A stretch of DNA of 61,690 nucleotides from an uncultured Oscillospiraceae bacterium (GTDB taxonomy: Bacteria; Bacillota; Clostridia; Oscillospirales; Acutalibacteraceae). The stretch covers positions 1 through 61,690 of the forward strand of contig URPR01000007.1 in the NCBI GenBank assembly GCA_900549775.1, read 5' to 3'. The position numbers and the translations under genes were made by a program. The notes beneath the pieces are model-generated. The model was not told where the DNA came from. It saw only the letters and a program-made list of their open reading frames with translations, and ran no database searches. Positions 50,977-60,252 of this stretch are shown here, in pieces (position 1 is the first letter of the stretch; each line of letters begins with the position of its first letter).

Positions 50977-52250
50977 ACCAAATAGAAGAAGTTGTAAGTC
51001 AGAGGCTTAAAGATAAATATTACACATTAAAGCATGCCAGCGGGCTGAGAATATATATATACCCTAAAAAGGGTCACAGTTCCACTTACGCTATTTTAGG
51101 CACAAAGTTTGGGTCCATAAATACTGAGTTTAAATTCTTAGGTCAAGAGGGCGTGACGAAAGTTCCGAAAGGTATGGCACATTATCTTGAACACAAGCTA
51201 TTTGAAAGCGAAGATGGCGATGCTTTCTCTAAGTATGCTAAAACCGGTGCCAGCGCAAATGCTTACACCTCTTTCGACATGACAGGCTATCTGTTCTCTT
51301 GCACCGAGAATTTTAAAGAGTCTTTAAAAATATTAATAGACTTTGTTCAGTCCCCTTACTTTACAGAAAAAACTGTGCAAAAAGAACAGGGAATAATTGG
51401 ACAAGAAATAAAAATGTACGATGATGATCCATCTTGGCGCGTAATGTTTAATTTATTTAAAATTATGTTTCATAATCACCCTGTCAAGGACGACATAGCC
51501 GGGACGATCGAATCCATCTCAAAAATAAACGCTGAAAATTTATATAAGTGCTACGATAGTTTTTATAACCTCAACAATATGGCTTTATGCGTTGCCGGAA
51601 ACGTCGAGGTTAACGAAGTACTTAAGGTCGTGGATGATGCATTAAAGCCGACAAGCGGCACTATACCGGAAAATATTTTCCCTCAAGAGCCATATGAAGT
51701 TGTTAAAAATCGCATAGAACAAAAGTTTCCTGTGTCTATGCCGGCCTTTCAGCTGGGCTTTAAGGAAGATGCCTCTAAGGGCAGACCCACAATAGAGGAG
51801 TCAACTCAAACAGATATAATTTTATATTTGTTAACGTCCAAGACCTCTGCGCTTTACAATGAGTTGATTGATAAAAACCTCATAAATGAAACTTTTGGAT
51901 ATGAAAACTTTGAGGGGCCAGGCTATTTAGCTTCTATTTTTTCCGGTGAGTCTTCCGATCCTGACATGGTTGCTGAAATTATAAAAAAACATGTAACTAA
52001 ATTACATGAAAATAAAATTCAAAAAGAAGAATTCGAACTTGCTAAAAAAGCCATTTACGGGAAAACTGTTTCTCTTCTAAACAGCGCCGAAAATATTGCT
52101 AACGCTATGCTAACTCTCGAATTTTCAGGAAAAGAATTATTCTCTGCTATAGAATGTATCGCTAAAACCACCTTAAACGACGTTAACGAAAGATTAAAAC
52201 ATCAATTGGATGTCAACAATACCGCTTTATCTGTAATTTCACCACTTTAA
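50973..52250 (+). CDS. ymfH: M16-family zinc peptidase (YmfH type)
   Basis: 425 residues. The inverted zinc motif HYLEH is at residues 70-74 in GMAHYLEHKLFE, and a downstream Glu in QEIKMYDDDP is the third ligand. Next come YHNHPVKDDIAGT-like and LNNMALCVAGNVEV blocks. It and the previous gene likely form an active/inactive M16 pair that digests short peptides inside the cell. The ymfF-ymfH pair is conserved in Firmicutes; its natural substrate is not known here. Confidence 0.9.
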   Translation: MNQIEEVVSQRLKDKYYTLKHASGLRIYIYPKKGHSSTYAILGTKFGSINTEFKFLGQEGVTKVPKGMAHYLEHKLFESEDGDAFSKYAKTGASANAYTSFDMTGYLFSCTENFKESLKILIDFVQSPYFTEKTVQKEQGIIGQEIKMYDDDPSWRVMFNLFKIMFHNHPVKDDIAGTIESISKINAENLYKCYDSFYNLNNMALCVAGNVEVNEVLKVVDDALKPTSGTIPENIFPQEPYEVVKNRIEQKFPVSMPAFQLGFKEDASKGRPTIEESTQTDIILYLLTSKTSALYNELIDKNLINETFGYENFEGPGYLASIFSGESSDPDMVAEIIKKHVTKLHENKIQKEEFELAKKAIYGKTVSLLNSAENIANAMLTLEFSGKELFSAIECIAKTTLNDVNERLKHQLDVNNTALSVISPL

Positions 52251-52259
52251 GGAGAAAAA

Positions 52260-53087
52260 ATGGGAAAAATTTATCATGTGGAGTTTCCTGGGTTAAATCT
52301 CAAATTCAATGTTTCCCCTATAGCTTTTAAAATTTGTAACATTCCGGTTTATTACTACGGAATTCTGATTTCTACTGGTTTTTTACTAGCTTTTCTGTAC
52401 GTTATTAAAAACTCCAAAAGATTTAACTTGGAGCAAGATTCCTTAATTGACGTTATTATAACGGGAACTGTAACAGCCATTGCAGGTGCCAGGCTTTATT
52501 ACGTAGCTTTTTATACAGGCGACACATTTATAAAAAATCCTATTAAAATATTGTTCATAAACGAAGGCGGACTTGCCATATACGGTGGGCTAATAGGCGC
52601 CATTCTAGGCGGGCTTGTAGTTTCTAAAATAAAACATTTAAATTTCTTAGCCATTTTAGATGTAGCAAGTCTCGGCTTCTTGATAGGACAAGCGATAGGC
52701 AGATGGGGAAACTTTACAAATCAAGAAGCCTTCGGGACTGTTACAAGTTCCATGTTTCGCATGGTAAGCGAAAACACTTCCATGCAACCGGTTCATCCGT
52801 GTTTTTTGTACGAATCCACATGGTGCCTCATAGGTTTTATTTCCATTCATGCGTTCAGTTTAAAGCTGAGAAAATACGATGGACAAGTGTTTTTGTTGTA
52901 CACTCTTTGGTACGGAACCGGTCGCTTTTTCATAGAGTCATTGCGAACAGACAGTCTTTTTATCCCGAACTCTCCATTTAAAATATCTCAACTCATAGCA
53001 GCTATTGCAGCTATTTCTAGCGTTAGTTTGCTTATTTACAATTATTTTAAACCAAAAATTCTACATTTTAGAGGTGATACATTTTGA
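52260..53087 (+). CDS. lgt: Prolipoprotein diacylglyceryl transferase
   Basis: 275 residues, about seven membrane helices. The Lgt signature GRWGNFTNQEAFG is intact, and YYGILISTG and the C-terminal RFFIESLRTDSL blocks are present. It moves diacylglycerol from phosphatidylglycerol to the lipobox Cys of exported lipoproteins such as the BmpA protein in this window. AAGGAG lies 5 bases before the ATG. Confidence 0.96.
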   Translation: MGKIYHVEFPGLNLKFNVSPIAFKICNIPVYYYGILISTGFLLAFLYVIKNSKRFNLEQDSLIDVIITGTVTAIAGARLYYVAFYTGDTFIKNPIKILFINEGGLAIYGGLIGAILGGLVVSKIKHLNFLAILDVASLGFLIGQAIGRWGNFTNQEAFGTVTSSMFRMVSENTSMQPVHPCFLYESTWCLIGFISIHAFSLKLRKYDGQVFLLYTLWYGTGRFFIESLRTDSLFIPNSPFKISQLIAAIAAISSVSLLIYNYFKPKILHFRGDTF

Positions 53088-54892
53088 ATTTTCCAAAAGA
53101 GCGAATCAGAAACTTTAGCATAATAGCCCACATAGATCACGGCAAATCCACTTTGGCCGATCGAATTCTAGAAATCACACAATCAGTCTCGTCAAGAGAC
53201 ATGGAAGACCAACTGCTTGATGATATGGAGCTTGAAAGAGAACGCGGAATAACCATAAAAGCACACGCCGTCACGCTGCTATATAAGGCTGAAGACGGAA
53301 AGGATTATGTTTTCAACTTGATAGACACTCCCGGTCATGTTGATTTTAACTATGAAGTATCAAGGTCGCTCGCTGCATGCGAAGGTGCTATTTTGGTAGT
53401 AGATGCTTCACAAGGCGTAGAAGCTCAAACTTTAGCTAACGCGTACTTAGCGGTAGACGCCGGTTTAGAGATAGTTCCGGTTATAAATAAAATCGATTTG
53501 CCCAGCGCAGATGTCGAAAGGGTTAAAGCTGAAATTGAAGATATAATAGGCATTCCGTCAGACCATGCGCCACAAGTTTCCGCCAAAACCGGGCTAAATG
53601 TAAAAGACATGCTTGAAAGCATTGTTAAGTTCATTCCATGCCCAACCGGCGACGATACAGCACCGCTGAAAGCTTTAATTTTCGATTCATATTACGACAG
53701 CTACAAAGGTGTAATAGTTTACGTTAGAGTGAAAGACGGCGAGCTTCGCACTGGTGATGAGATTAAATTGATGGCAACTGGAGCGAGCTTCACTGTGACC
53801 GAATGTGGTTTTTTAAGAGCCACAGAGCTAGAACCGGCTGAAAAGTTGTCTGCAGGAGAAGTTGGGTACATTGCGGCTTCCATAAAGTCTGTAAGTGACG
53901 CTAGAGTTGGCGATACCGTCACTTTGAAGAATAACCCCGCAAAGGAAGCTTTGCCCGGGTACCGAACCGTTAACCCTATGGTCTTTTGTGGCATCTATCC
54001 AGTTGATGGAGCTAAATATGGAGACTTAAGAGAAGCCCTCGAAAAACTTCAACTAAATGATGCTTCGCTTTCTTTTGAACCGGAAACCTCTGTTGCTTTG
54101 GGGTTCGGCTTTAGATGCGGCTTTCTTGGTCTTTTACATATGGAAATAATCCAGGAAAGACTGGAACGCGAATATAATTTCGACATCATAACTACTGCAC
54201 CGAGCGTAGTTTACAGGATCACAAAAACTGATGGAGAAATCGTTTACATAGATAATCCAACAAACTATCCCAACCCTTCGGTAATCTCAAAAGCTGAAGA
54301 ACCTATGTCTACAGCTCATATATATGCTCCAAGCGAATATGTGGGAAATATCATGGAGTTATGCCAAGACAGGCGCGGTATTTTCAAGGATATGAGCTAC
54401 TTGGACGGTGACCGAGTGGATATACATTACGAGTTACCGTTAAATGAAATTGTGTATGATTTTTTCGATACGTTAAAGTCAAAAACTCGCGGATATGCTT
54501 CCTTTGACTACGAAATGCTTGGTTATGTGGAATCAGATTTAGTTAAATTGGACATCATGCTAAACGGAGATGTCGTCGATGCTTTGTCATTTATAATACA
54601 TAAAGATAAAGCCTACACCAGAGGCAGAAAAATGGCTGAAAAGTTGAAAGAGAAAATTCCTCGACAACTCTTTGAAGTTCCTATACAAGCCTGCATAGGC
54701 GGGAAAGTCATAGCACGAGAAACCGTAAAAGCTGTGAGAAAAGACGTCCTTGCTAAATGTTACGGTGGCGATATAACAAGAAAGAAAAAGTTGCTTGAAA
54801 AGCAAAAAGAAGGTAAAAAAAGAATGCGCCAACTAGGAACTGTGCAAGTTCCACAGGATGCGTTTATGTCTGTATTAAAGCTGGATGAATAG
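53084..54892 (+). CDS. lepA: Elongation factor 4 (LepA)
   Basis: 602 residues, full length. GTPase motifs: AHIDHGKSTL (G1), ERGITIKAHAV (G2), DTPGHVDFNYEV (G3), NKIDLPSAD (G4). Also the LepA blocks FGFRCGFLGLLHMEI and the C-terminal AKCYGGDITRKKKLLEKQ. It binds stalled or maturing ribosomes. TTG start in a TTGA overlap with lgt. Confidence 0.97.
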   Translation: MNFPKERIRNFSIIAHIDHGKSTLADRILEITQSVSSRDMEDQLLDDMELERERGITIKAHAVTLLYKAEDGKDYVFNLIDTPGHVDFNYEVSRSLAACEGAILVVDASQGVEAQTLANAYLAVDAGLEIVPVINKIDLPSADVERVKAEIEDIIGIPSDHAPQVSAKTGLNVKDMLESIVKFIPCPTGDDTAPLKALIFDSYYDSYKGVIVYVRVKDGELRTGDEIKLMATGASFTVTECGFLRATELEPAEKLSAGEVGYIAASIKSVSDARVGDTVTLKNNPAKEALPGYRTVNPMVFCGIYPVDGAKYGDLREALEKLQLNDASLSFEPETSVALGFGFRCGFLGLLHMEIIQERLEREYNFDIITTAPSVVYRITKTDGEIVYIDNPTNYPNPSVISKAEEPMSTAHIYAPSEYVGNIMELCQDRRGIFKDMSYLDGDRVDIHYELPLNEIVYDFFDTLKSKTRGYASFDYEMLGYVESDLVKLDIMLNGDVVDALSFIIHKDKAYTRGRKMAEKLKEKIPRQLFEVPIQACIGGKVIARETVKAVRKDVLAKCYGGDITRKKKLLEKQKEGKKRMRQLGTVQVPQDAFMSVLKLDE

Positions 54893-54972
54893 ATTTAATA
54901 GTGATGTAAAATTTGGATGAAGTTTGATATTTAGCTTTTACTCAAACTAAAAATGAAGGTGGTATGGTAAAA

Positions 54973-55656
54973 ATGATAGGAATTATTTGCGCAATGGATA
55001 TAGAACTTGAGAAAATAAAAGAAAAAATGGTTAAAATGAAGGAAGAAAGCATCAGTACCATCACATACTTAATAGGAAAAATTGCAGACAAAGATTGCGT
55101 AGCTTCTGTAAGTGGCATTGGTAAAGTAAATTCTGCTGTTTGTGCACAAACCATGATTCTAAAATACAAGCCGAAATTCATCATAAACACAGGTGTAGCC
55201 GGGGGACTACTGGAAGAAATGAATATAGGCGATATAGCTATTTCCTGTTCTGCCGTGCAGCACGATGTCGATACGTCTATTTTGGGAGACCCAAAAGGGT
55301 TCATTTCTACTATAAATATGATCAGCTTACCATGCTCAAAAAGGCTTATAAATGTTCTCCTTGAGAATAATAAACAAGATAAAATATTTTCTGGAATCAT
55401 AGCCTCAGGAGATCAATTTATAGCCAGCAAAGAAAAACTAATGTACATAAAAAACGAATTCGATTCCATAGCCTGCGACATGGAAAGTGCCAGTATCGCA
55501 CAAGTGTGCTATTTAAACTCAGTGGAATTTTTAAGTATACGATCCATTTCAGATAACATATACAAGCATAACTCAAATTTAGATTACGAAAAGTTCAAAC
55601 TACAGTCTGCTAATACCGCCAGCCGCATCGTTTGCAGCTTAATAAGCTCTCTGTAA
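54973..55656 (+). CDS. mtnN: 5'-methylthioadenosine/S-adenosylhomocysteine nucleosidase
   Basis: 227 residues from the ATG at 54973 (AAGGTGGT about 11 bases before; an ATG at 54964 is too close). The start GIICAMDIELE has the catalytic Glu; INTGVAGGL is the base-site loop, CDMESASIAQVC holds the Glu that contacts ribose, and SISDN the catalytic Asp. It recycles MTA and SAH in methionine and methyl-group metabolism. Its transcript ends in a long hairpin. Confidence 0.9.
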   Translation: MIGIICAMDIELEKIKEKMVKMKEESISTITYLIGKIADKDCVASVSGIGKVNSAVCAQTMILKYKPKFIINTGVAGGLLEEMNIGDIAISCSAVQHDVDTSILGDPKGFISTINMISLPCSKRLINVLLENNKQDKIFSGIIASGDQFIASKEKLMYIKNEFDSIACDMESASIAQVCYLNSVEFLSIRSISDNIYKHNSNLDYEKFKLQSANTASRIVCSLISSL

Positions 55657-55669
55657 GTAATAGGCTAAC

Positions 55670-55717
55670 AACAAAACCTGTTGTATAAAAGTATCTTTTA
55701 TGCAACAGGTTTTGTTT
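55670..55717 (+). terminator. Terminator of mtnN
   Basis: 21-bp stem, 55670-55690 with 55696-55716, loop GTATC; the one non-Watson-Crick pair is U-G in plus-strand RNA, which matches rightward transcription. Confidence 0.85.
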
Positions 55718-55800
55718 CTTATATTGATTGTTTAATTTATTGAATTAAAGTGTATTAAAATCAAAAAGTTTTTAACATTTTAAACAATGTTTTCAACCGA

Positions 55801-57186
55801 CTAATCTTTCACTTCGCTTAGGGAGAATTGATTATTCTCGCTATCGTAAGAAACAAGGAGATTTACAGCTTTTTCTGGCTCATTTTTGCCATGGTTTGTC
55901 TGTTGTTTATTTTTTACTGTGTATTCCGCCAGTTCCTTCGTTAAGCCGTCCATAGCTGAATGTATAACACGTGCACCTTTATTTTCTTTTATAGCCATTT
56001 TAGCTATATTTTTAAATGTGTCCCCCATATTAAGTTTTATATTGGCATATTTCTCCCAATATTTAGGAAAGCTTTCTGCATATTCTGAAATAGCTATTTC
56101 CTCATAATCCTTCTCAGACAAATTTTCAAATTCAATAAGCTTTACTCTATTTAAAAACGACTTATCATGCTTAATAAAAGTCCTTGAACCTGTCCCATCA
56201 TCTAAGTTTTCGATCTCGTCTTGATTTCCAGCCTTTAAACAATTTGTATTTTCATTGGAAGTTATTATAAATATAGTTCCACGACAATCTAAGGTTTGCC
56301 CTCTAACATTCACTATACCTTGATCCGAAACCGTCCTAAATACTTCATCTAAGGAAGGGTTGCTCATTTTATCAAATTCATTTATTATAACAACACCTTT
56401 TTTATTTCTTTGAATGTATTTCACTAGTTGCTTTTTCTCCTTTATAGAGGCACCATATCCACAGTTATAGTCATCAAAGTTAAAAAGCTGACCCACTATG
56501 CTTTCTTTGTCTTGAAGGTCTACATCAGACGCCGACACTACAAAGGGTTTGCAGTTAGACAAGGCATGTGCTATACGAGTTGCTACAAAACTTTTTCCCA
56601 CTCCCGAAGGTCCTGGTATATAAATAACGTCACCATGAGAGTAAGTCTCATTATTGAATTTAGCTTGATTTTTGTTGTGTGCTATACCATAAACCACTTT
56701 TTTGATGTTTTCTTTTGCTTTATCTTGACCCTTCAAGTCGTCCAAACCTTTATTAAGCCTTGAAATCGTTTCCTCTATTGTTACTTCCTTTGGGGGATTA
56801 ATCCAGTCAAATATATGTACCCCGTCTCTAAGCTTATCTTTTATATAATCGTAAGCCCACAGCATATTCATAAAACCCTGTGCATGTAAGGTAGCCGTTC
56901 CTAAAGCAGCTATAGCCACTGAAAGTAAGCCACAGGTCAAACTTTTTTTGCTTAAAGTTTCAAAAAGACTAGATGATTTTTTCCCATTAGGTTTATATTG
57001 CTCTGTTAAGTTTGCTAACCTTTCACAACCTAGTTTATTGAATAAATCAGTAATAAATAAAGTGCGTTCTGCTTCGGATTCTTGTGATAAATTAGTGCTA
57101 TTAAGTTCTGTTTGAGCAAACGTTGGCATTGCCAAACTTGATGTTAATATAGTTGTTGATAAAATTATAGATATTATTTTTTTCAT
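55801..57186 (-). CDS. Exported Clp/torsin-like AAA+ ATPase
   Basis: 461 residues. A clear signal peptide, MKKIISIILSTTILTSSLAM then PTFA, is likely cut after residue 24. A hydrophobic stretch at about 83-100 (TCGLLSVAIAALGTATL) could be an anchor. One AAA+ domain of the Clp/HSP100 D2 type follows: Walker A GPSGVGKS (192-199), Walker B GVVIINE (264-270) with Asn269 where Asp is usual, sensor 1 ITSNEN (Asn311), arginine finger in FLNRVKLIEF (Arg347), sensor 2 in KGARVIHSAM (Arg406). An exported AAA+ ATPase is unusual because the cell exterior lacks ATP; eukaryotic torsins are the obvious parallel in layout. It has its own promoter. Confidence 0.8.
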   Translation of the reverse strand: MKKIISIILSTTILTSSLAMPTFAQTELNSTNLSQESEAERTLFITDLFNKLGCERLANLTEQYKPNGKKSSSLFETLSKKSLTCGLLSVAIAALGTATLHAQGFMNMLWAYDYIKDKLRDGVHIFDWINPPKEVTIEETISRLNKGLDDLKGQDKAKENIKKVVYGIAHNKNQAKFNNETYSHGDVIYIPGPSGVGKSFVATRIAHALSNCKPFVVSASDVDLQDKESIVGQLFNFDDYNCGYGASIKEKKQLVKYIQRNKKGVVIINEFDKMSNPSLDEVFRTVSDQGIVNVRGQTLDCRGTIFIITSNENTNCLKAGNQDEIENLDDGTGSRTFIKHDKSFLNRVKLIEFENLSEKDYEEIAISEYAESFPKYWEKYANIKLNMGDTFKNIAKMAIKENKGARVIHSAMDGLTKELAEYTVKNKQQTNHGKNEPEKAVNLLVSYDSENNQFSLSEVKD

Positions 57187-57225
57187 AACCCATTCCTTCA
57201 GTTAATAAAATATATTATAATATAT

Positions 57226-57254
57226 ATTGTAACTAAAATAGTAAAAAAAGTCAA
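57226..57254 (-). promoter_or_regulatory. Promoter of the exported AAA+ gene
   Basis: Minus strand: TTGACT (57249-57254), a 17-bp spacer and TACAAT (57226-57231), about 40 bases before the start codon. The -35 is the same TTGACT as for the exported gene at 37210. Confidence 0.68.
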
Positions 57255-57346
57255 GCTAATATGCATAAAATTTTTCAGCGTTATTAAATTGGAATATTCT
57301 CAAACAAAAGACAATATACTTTTAAAAACAAAATGGATGTGAATAT

Positions 57347-57982
57347 ATGAAAGAAAAAATAAAATTAAATCTCAAGTACGGCCACAACCTTAAAGCATTA
57401 ATAATGAATAATAAATCTCTAGCTGTTTTGGCTTGTATATTGTTACTTGGCATATTTTTAGGAAGTTTATCCATTGGAGCAATGAAAACTACAGTGATAA
57501 ACAAAATCGGAGTCTTATTTTTGGACAATTTTAAAAATAGATCCTCTGAACCTCTATTTTTTATCTTTATATCGTCCTTATCTTCTGTATTCATTTTCGT
57601 TTTATTGGCTTTCTTTATGGGACTATCTGTTTGGGGATTTATAATGGTCCCTTTTGTCCCGCTAGTTAGAGGCATATGCATAGGTTTCACACAAAGTTAC
57701 TTGTATTCACAATACGGCTTATACGGTATTGCGTTTCAGTTAGTTGTCCTGTTTCCCGGCATTTTTGTGTCATCTATAGCTATTTTGCTTATAACGAAAG
57801 AAGCTATGGCATTGTCTCATAGCCTCTCTAACGTCTTTATTTTTAATGAAACAAACTATAAAAAAAGAAGTGAATTTAAAACTTACCTGTTTAGAGGTAG
57901 CTGTGTTTTTGCTTTGACTACTCTTTCAGCTATCATTGACACTGTGTTAAATTTTGCTTTTTTACGCTTTTTTTCTTTTTAA
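57347..57982 (+). CDS. Membrane protein, possibly SpoIIM-like (DUF95)
   Basis: 211 residues with about five or six hydrophobic segments. The order of segments and the central FFMGLSVWGFIMVPFVPLVR, then ICIGFTQSYLYSQYG and VVLFPGIFVSSIAILLI, resemble the SpoIIM/DUF95 family, in which a conserved Gly-rich helix pair is followed by a membrane helix with Pro. SpoIIM acts in engulfment in spore formers. No other sporulation gene is in the window and the match is by eye, so function is open. Confidence 0.45.
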   Translation: MKEKIKLNLKYGHNLKALIMNNKSLAVLACILLLGIFLGSLSIGAMKTTVINKIGVLFLDNFKNRSSEPLFFIFISSLSSVFIFVLLAFFMGLSVWGFIMVPFVPLVRGICIGFTQSYLYSQYGLYGIAFQLVVLFPGIFVSSIAILLITKEAMALSHSLSNVFIFNETNYKKRSEFKTYLFRGSCVFALTTLSAIIDTVLNFAFLRFFSF

Positions 57983-58031
57983 AAATAAACATTGAATTTA
58001 TTTCATACATATGCTAAAATAATAAAAAGTC

Positions 58032-58106
<75 letters not shown>

Positions 58107-58112
58107 CTAGCT

Positions 58113-58555
58113 TTATTATGTTCTATTCCCGGAATTGATGTTACAGCAGCTTCTGCGATAATTGCAGAAATTGGCACTAGTATTGAGCTTTTTCCTAGTT
58201 CGCAGCATATTTGTTCATGGGCAGGACTGAGTCCCTGAAACAACGAAAGTGCAGGAAAAAGAAAGAGTTGCCATATAACCAAAAGAAATCCCTACTTGAA
58301 AAGTGTATCCGTGAAATTGTTTGGATTATTGCCGGAAAGAGAAATACATATCTTGCCAATTGGTACTGGCGTTGAAAAAGCCAAAAAGGTGCTAAACGCG
58401 CCACCATCGCTCCTGCTAGAAAAATTCTCGTCGTTATTTTTAACATGCTAAAAAATCTTGTTCCCTACGATGATTCTACCTACGAAACCTTAAGACTAAA
58501 GTGTCAGAAAAGAATGGAAAATTATTCCTCCATATATAGAGAGAGCCTTTTTGGG
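58113..58555 (+). pseudogene. IS110-family transposase, C-terminal remnant
   Basis: Two plus-strand frames give the Transposase_20 part of an IS110-type enzyme. One is SIPGIDVTAASAIIAEIG through ICSWAGLSP, a TGA stop, then NNESAGKRKS and KRNPYL. The other frame continues IVWIIAGKRNTYLANWYWR, another TGA, then QKGAKRATIAPARKILV and a tail. At least one frameshift and two in-frame stops make it dead. The N-terminal RuvC-like part and left end are gone; the piece starts 7 bases after tRNA-Gly. Confidence 0.88.
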
Positions 58556-58605
58556 CTATTTTTTGCACCCTATTTTAATAAAAATCGTTCGACAAATTTG
58601 ATTTC

Positions 58606-59007
58606 CTATATTTTGTTCAAAAACTTATTTATATTAATTATTATTTTATTGAATTTATGTGAAATGCCTTGTTGTGTCAATTCATACATAATCGATAACT
58701 CTCTTTGCTTTATGCCCTCTTTAACTATGTAGCTAATAAAAATTTGGTCTTCAATGGTCAAGTCCTTCAGTGCCTTATACAACTTTTGATTTTCTATTAA
58801 CTCAATCCACCCCAATAACGTTTTCTCCATTAATTCTTTATCAACGTTCGATTTATCACAAAAATTATCATATAAAACCTCCATAAGTGAAAGCTCATGT
58901 TCGTTAATTTCATCCCATTTTTCTTTGTCTTTAATGTTCATCCTTTTTACAACCGCTTTGAAATAATATTCTTTTTCTTTATCATTTTTAAAAAACCTAT
59001 TATGCAT
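58606..59007 (-). CDS. Sigma-70 region 4-like helix-turn-helix protein
   Basis: 133 residues. The C-terminal half reads LYKALKDLTIEDQIFISYIVKEGIKQ broken by ELSIMYELTQQGISHKFNKI, the pattern of sigma region 4: a helix, then a helix-turn-helix that resembles regulators on conjugative elements. The N-terminal half is charged with no known domain. GGAGG is 9 bases before the ATG. It probably controls nearby accessory genes; targets unknown. Confidence 0.6.
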   Translation of the reverse strand: MHNRFFKNDKEKEYYFKAVVKRMNIKDKEKWDEINEHELSLMEVLYDNFCDKSNVDKELMEKTLLGWIELIENQKLYKALKDLTIEDQIFISYIVKEGIKQRELSIMYELTQQGISHKFNKIIININKFLNKI

Positions 59008-59207
59008 AGTTATGAACCTCCAAATAATTTAGTAAAATCGATTTATTAAACTATTTGGAACGCTATGGATGTCGTATGTAATACCAAAATTTATTTTTCA
59101 TAGCCTGTCCTCCAACGCCGCAAAGACTTTTAGAGATAGACAGCAAAAGTATTTTCACCAAAAATACGAATATAATGCATTATCAGCGCAACAAACTTTT
59201 TCAAACG

Positions 59208-59253
59208 AAAAAGAGCGGAGTAACACAATGCATGTGCATGCTCAGCTCTTTTT
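59208..59253. terminator. Terminator-like hairpin
   Basis: AAAAAGAGC (59208-59216) pairs with GCTCTTTTT (59245-59253) around a 28-base loop that contains the palindrome ATGCATGTGCATG. T-runs on both strands; no gene clearly ends at it. Confidence 0.55.
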
Positions 59254-59531
59254 AGGTGCTGTTCTACAATGTCCGTATAGAATATCTACGACATATTGAT
59301 TTAATTTTCTATTCTAGACATTTTTAATAATGCATTTAAATTTCTCCTTTCGCTGCCGCACCTAACCTTTACATGGGTCACACACTTTCATAACTTCTTA
59401 CAAAATGGTAAACAATGATGTATTAGGACATTTTTTTGCTGTTTTTGGCAACTTACTTAATTTATACACTTAAATCTTATCCACGTTATTGCAAGTAATT
59501 TAGAACATATTGACGGTTATTTGATTAATTA

Positions 59532-59564
59532 CAAAAAACCCGTCAGAATTTCTTCTAACGGGTT
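59532..59564 (-). terminator. Terminator of the SLOG gene
   Basis: Arms AACCCGTCAGAA (59537-59548) and TTCTAACGGGTT (59553-59564), loop of 4. The one odd pair is C-A on the plus strand but U-G on the minus strand, and six T follow on the minus strand; it therefore ends leftward transcripts. Confidence 0.85.
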
Positions 59565-59669
59565 AAAATTTGTTTAGTTCCTTTTTTCTCTATATTTCTC
59601 CTATCCAGAATATATAGATTTAAACTTTGAAATCAGATATTAAACTGGAAAGTTGGCTGAAGTAAACGT

Positions 59670-60140
59670 TTATTCTTGCAATGGACTCATGCATATAATT
59701 TCTTTTCCCTGTGACCTTGCATAATTTACTGCATTGTACGCTTCTTTAGAAGTTTTTTCATCCCAAAGAGCTACAACTACATCAGAGTTATCAATCATAT
59801 ATTTATTTCTTTTCTGAAGGCATTCAGGGTCACATTGCTCTTGTATCACGGTTACTTTATTATAAAACATTAATGCGTACTTAATTTTATCCAGGGAATT
59901 AAGCTTATTCTCAATCGGAATAACTGCTTCTAAAATGAGGTCTTTATTTTTGTATCTAAATGAACCAATTATTTGAGCTAATAACACATCTATATCATTT
60001 GCAAAGCTACTTATGAAATGTGTATATCCTTCTATTGTCAGCTCGTTTACACGCTTAATTAAAAGATGCAAAGCTTCAATTGCCTGCTCTTGTGTTAGGT
60101 TTTTATGTCCGATGAAGCAACAAGTTTTTTCCATCATCAT
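59670..60140 (-). CDS. SLOG-family protein (DUF1273/YpsA-like)
   Basis: 156 residues. A Rossmann-like SLOG fold: TCCFIGHKNL at the start, then YTHFISSFANDIDVLLAQII, LILEAVIPIENKLNSL, and the end block RNKYMIDNSDVVVALWDE with KEAYNAVNYARSQGKEI. SLOG proteins bind nucleotide-derived ligands; members occur near phage, conjugative and defence genes. Three ATG codons in a row at the start make the exact N-terminus uncertain by two residues. It is divergent from the XRE gene at 60253. Confidence 0.78.
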   Translation of the reverse strand: MMMEKTCCFIGHKNLTQEQAIEALHLLIKRVNELTIEGYTHFISSFANDIDVLLAQIIGSFRYKNKDLILEAVIPIENKLNSLDKIKYALMFYNKVTVIQEQCDPECLQKRNKYMIDNSDVVVALWDEKTSKEAYNAVNYARSQGKEIICMSPLQE

Positions 60141-60214
60141 TTCACTTCTTTTTATTATAAATTGTATTTATATAATCATATGATATATATCTGATTAATA
60201 CAAATAATATTTCT

Positions 60215-60241
60215 ACAATTATAAATGTAGGTTATAATTGT
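60215..60241. promoter_or_regulatory. Dyad operator and promoter before XRE regulator 1
   Basis: A perfect inverted repeat, ACAATTATAA (60215-60224), 7-bp spacer, TTATAATTGT (60232-60241). The second arm contains TATAAT, the -10 for the XRE gene. A bound regulator would block the promoter, as expected for self-repression. Confidence 0.68.
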
Positions 60242-60252
60242 GGAGGCATATA

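Larger units (their letters stand above)
59008..59669. other. Non-coding accessory stretch
   Basis: About 660 bases with no convincing gene. It holds a hairpin at 59208-59253 and the SLOG gene terminator at 59532-59564. A 76-codon plus-strand frame (59069-59299) has no ribosome site and runs through the hairpin, so I do not call it. Confidence 0.6.

Noticed and set aside
55801..57186. Direct call as a bacterial torsin
   Set aside because: Walker A here is the common G-P-S-G-V-G-K-S and not the torsin form, so the likeness is one of layout; a Clp D2-like origin is enough.
59069..59299. 76-codon plus-strand frame left of the SLOG gene
   Set aside because: No ribosome site, runs through a terminator-like hairpin, and has no recognisable protein features.
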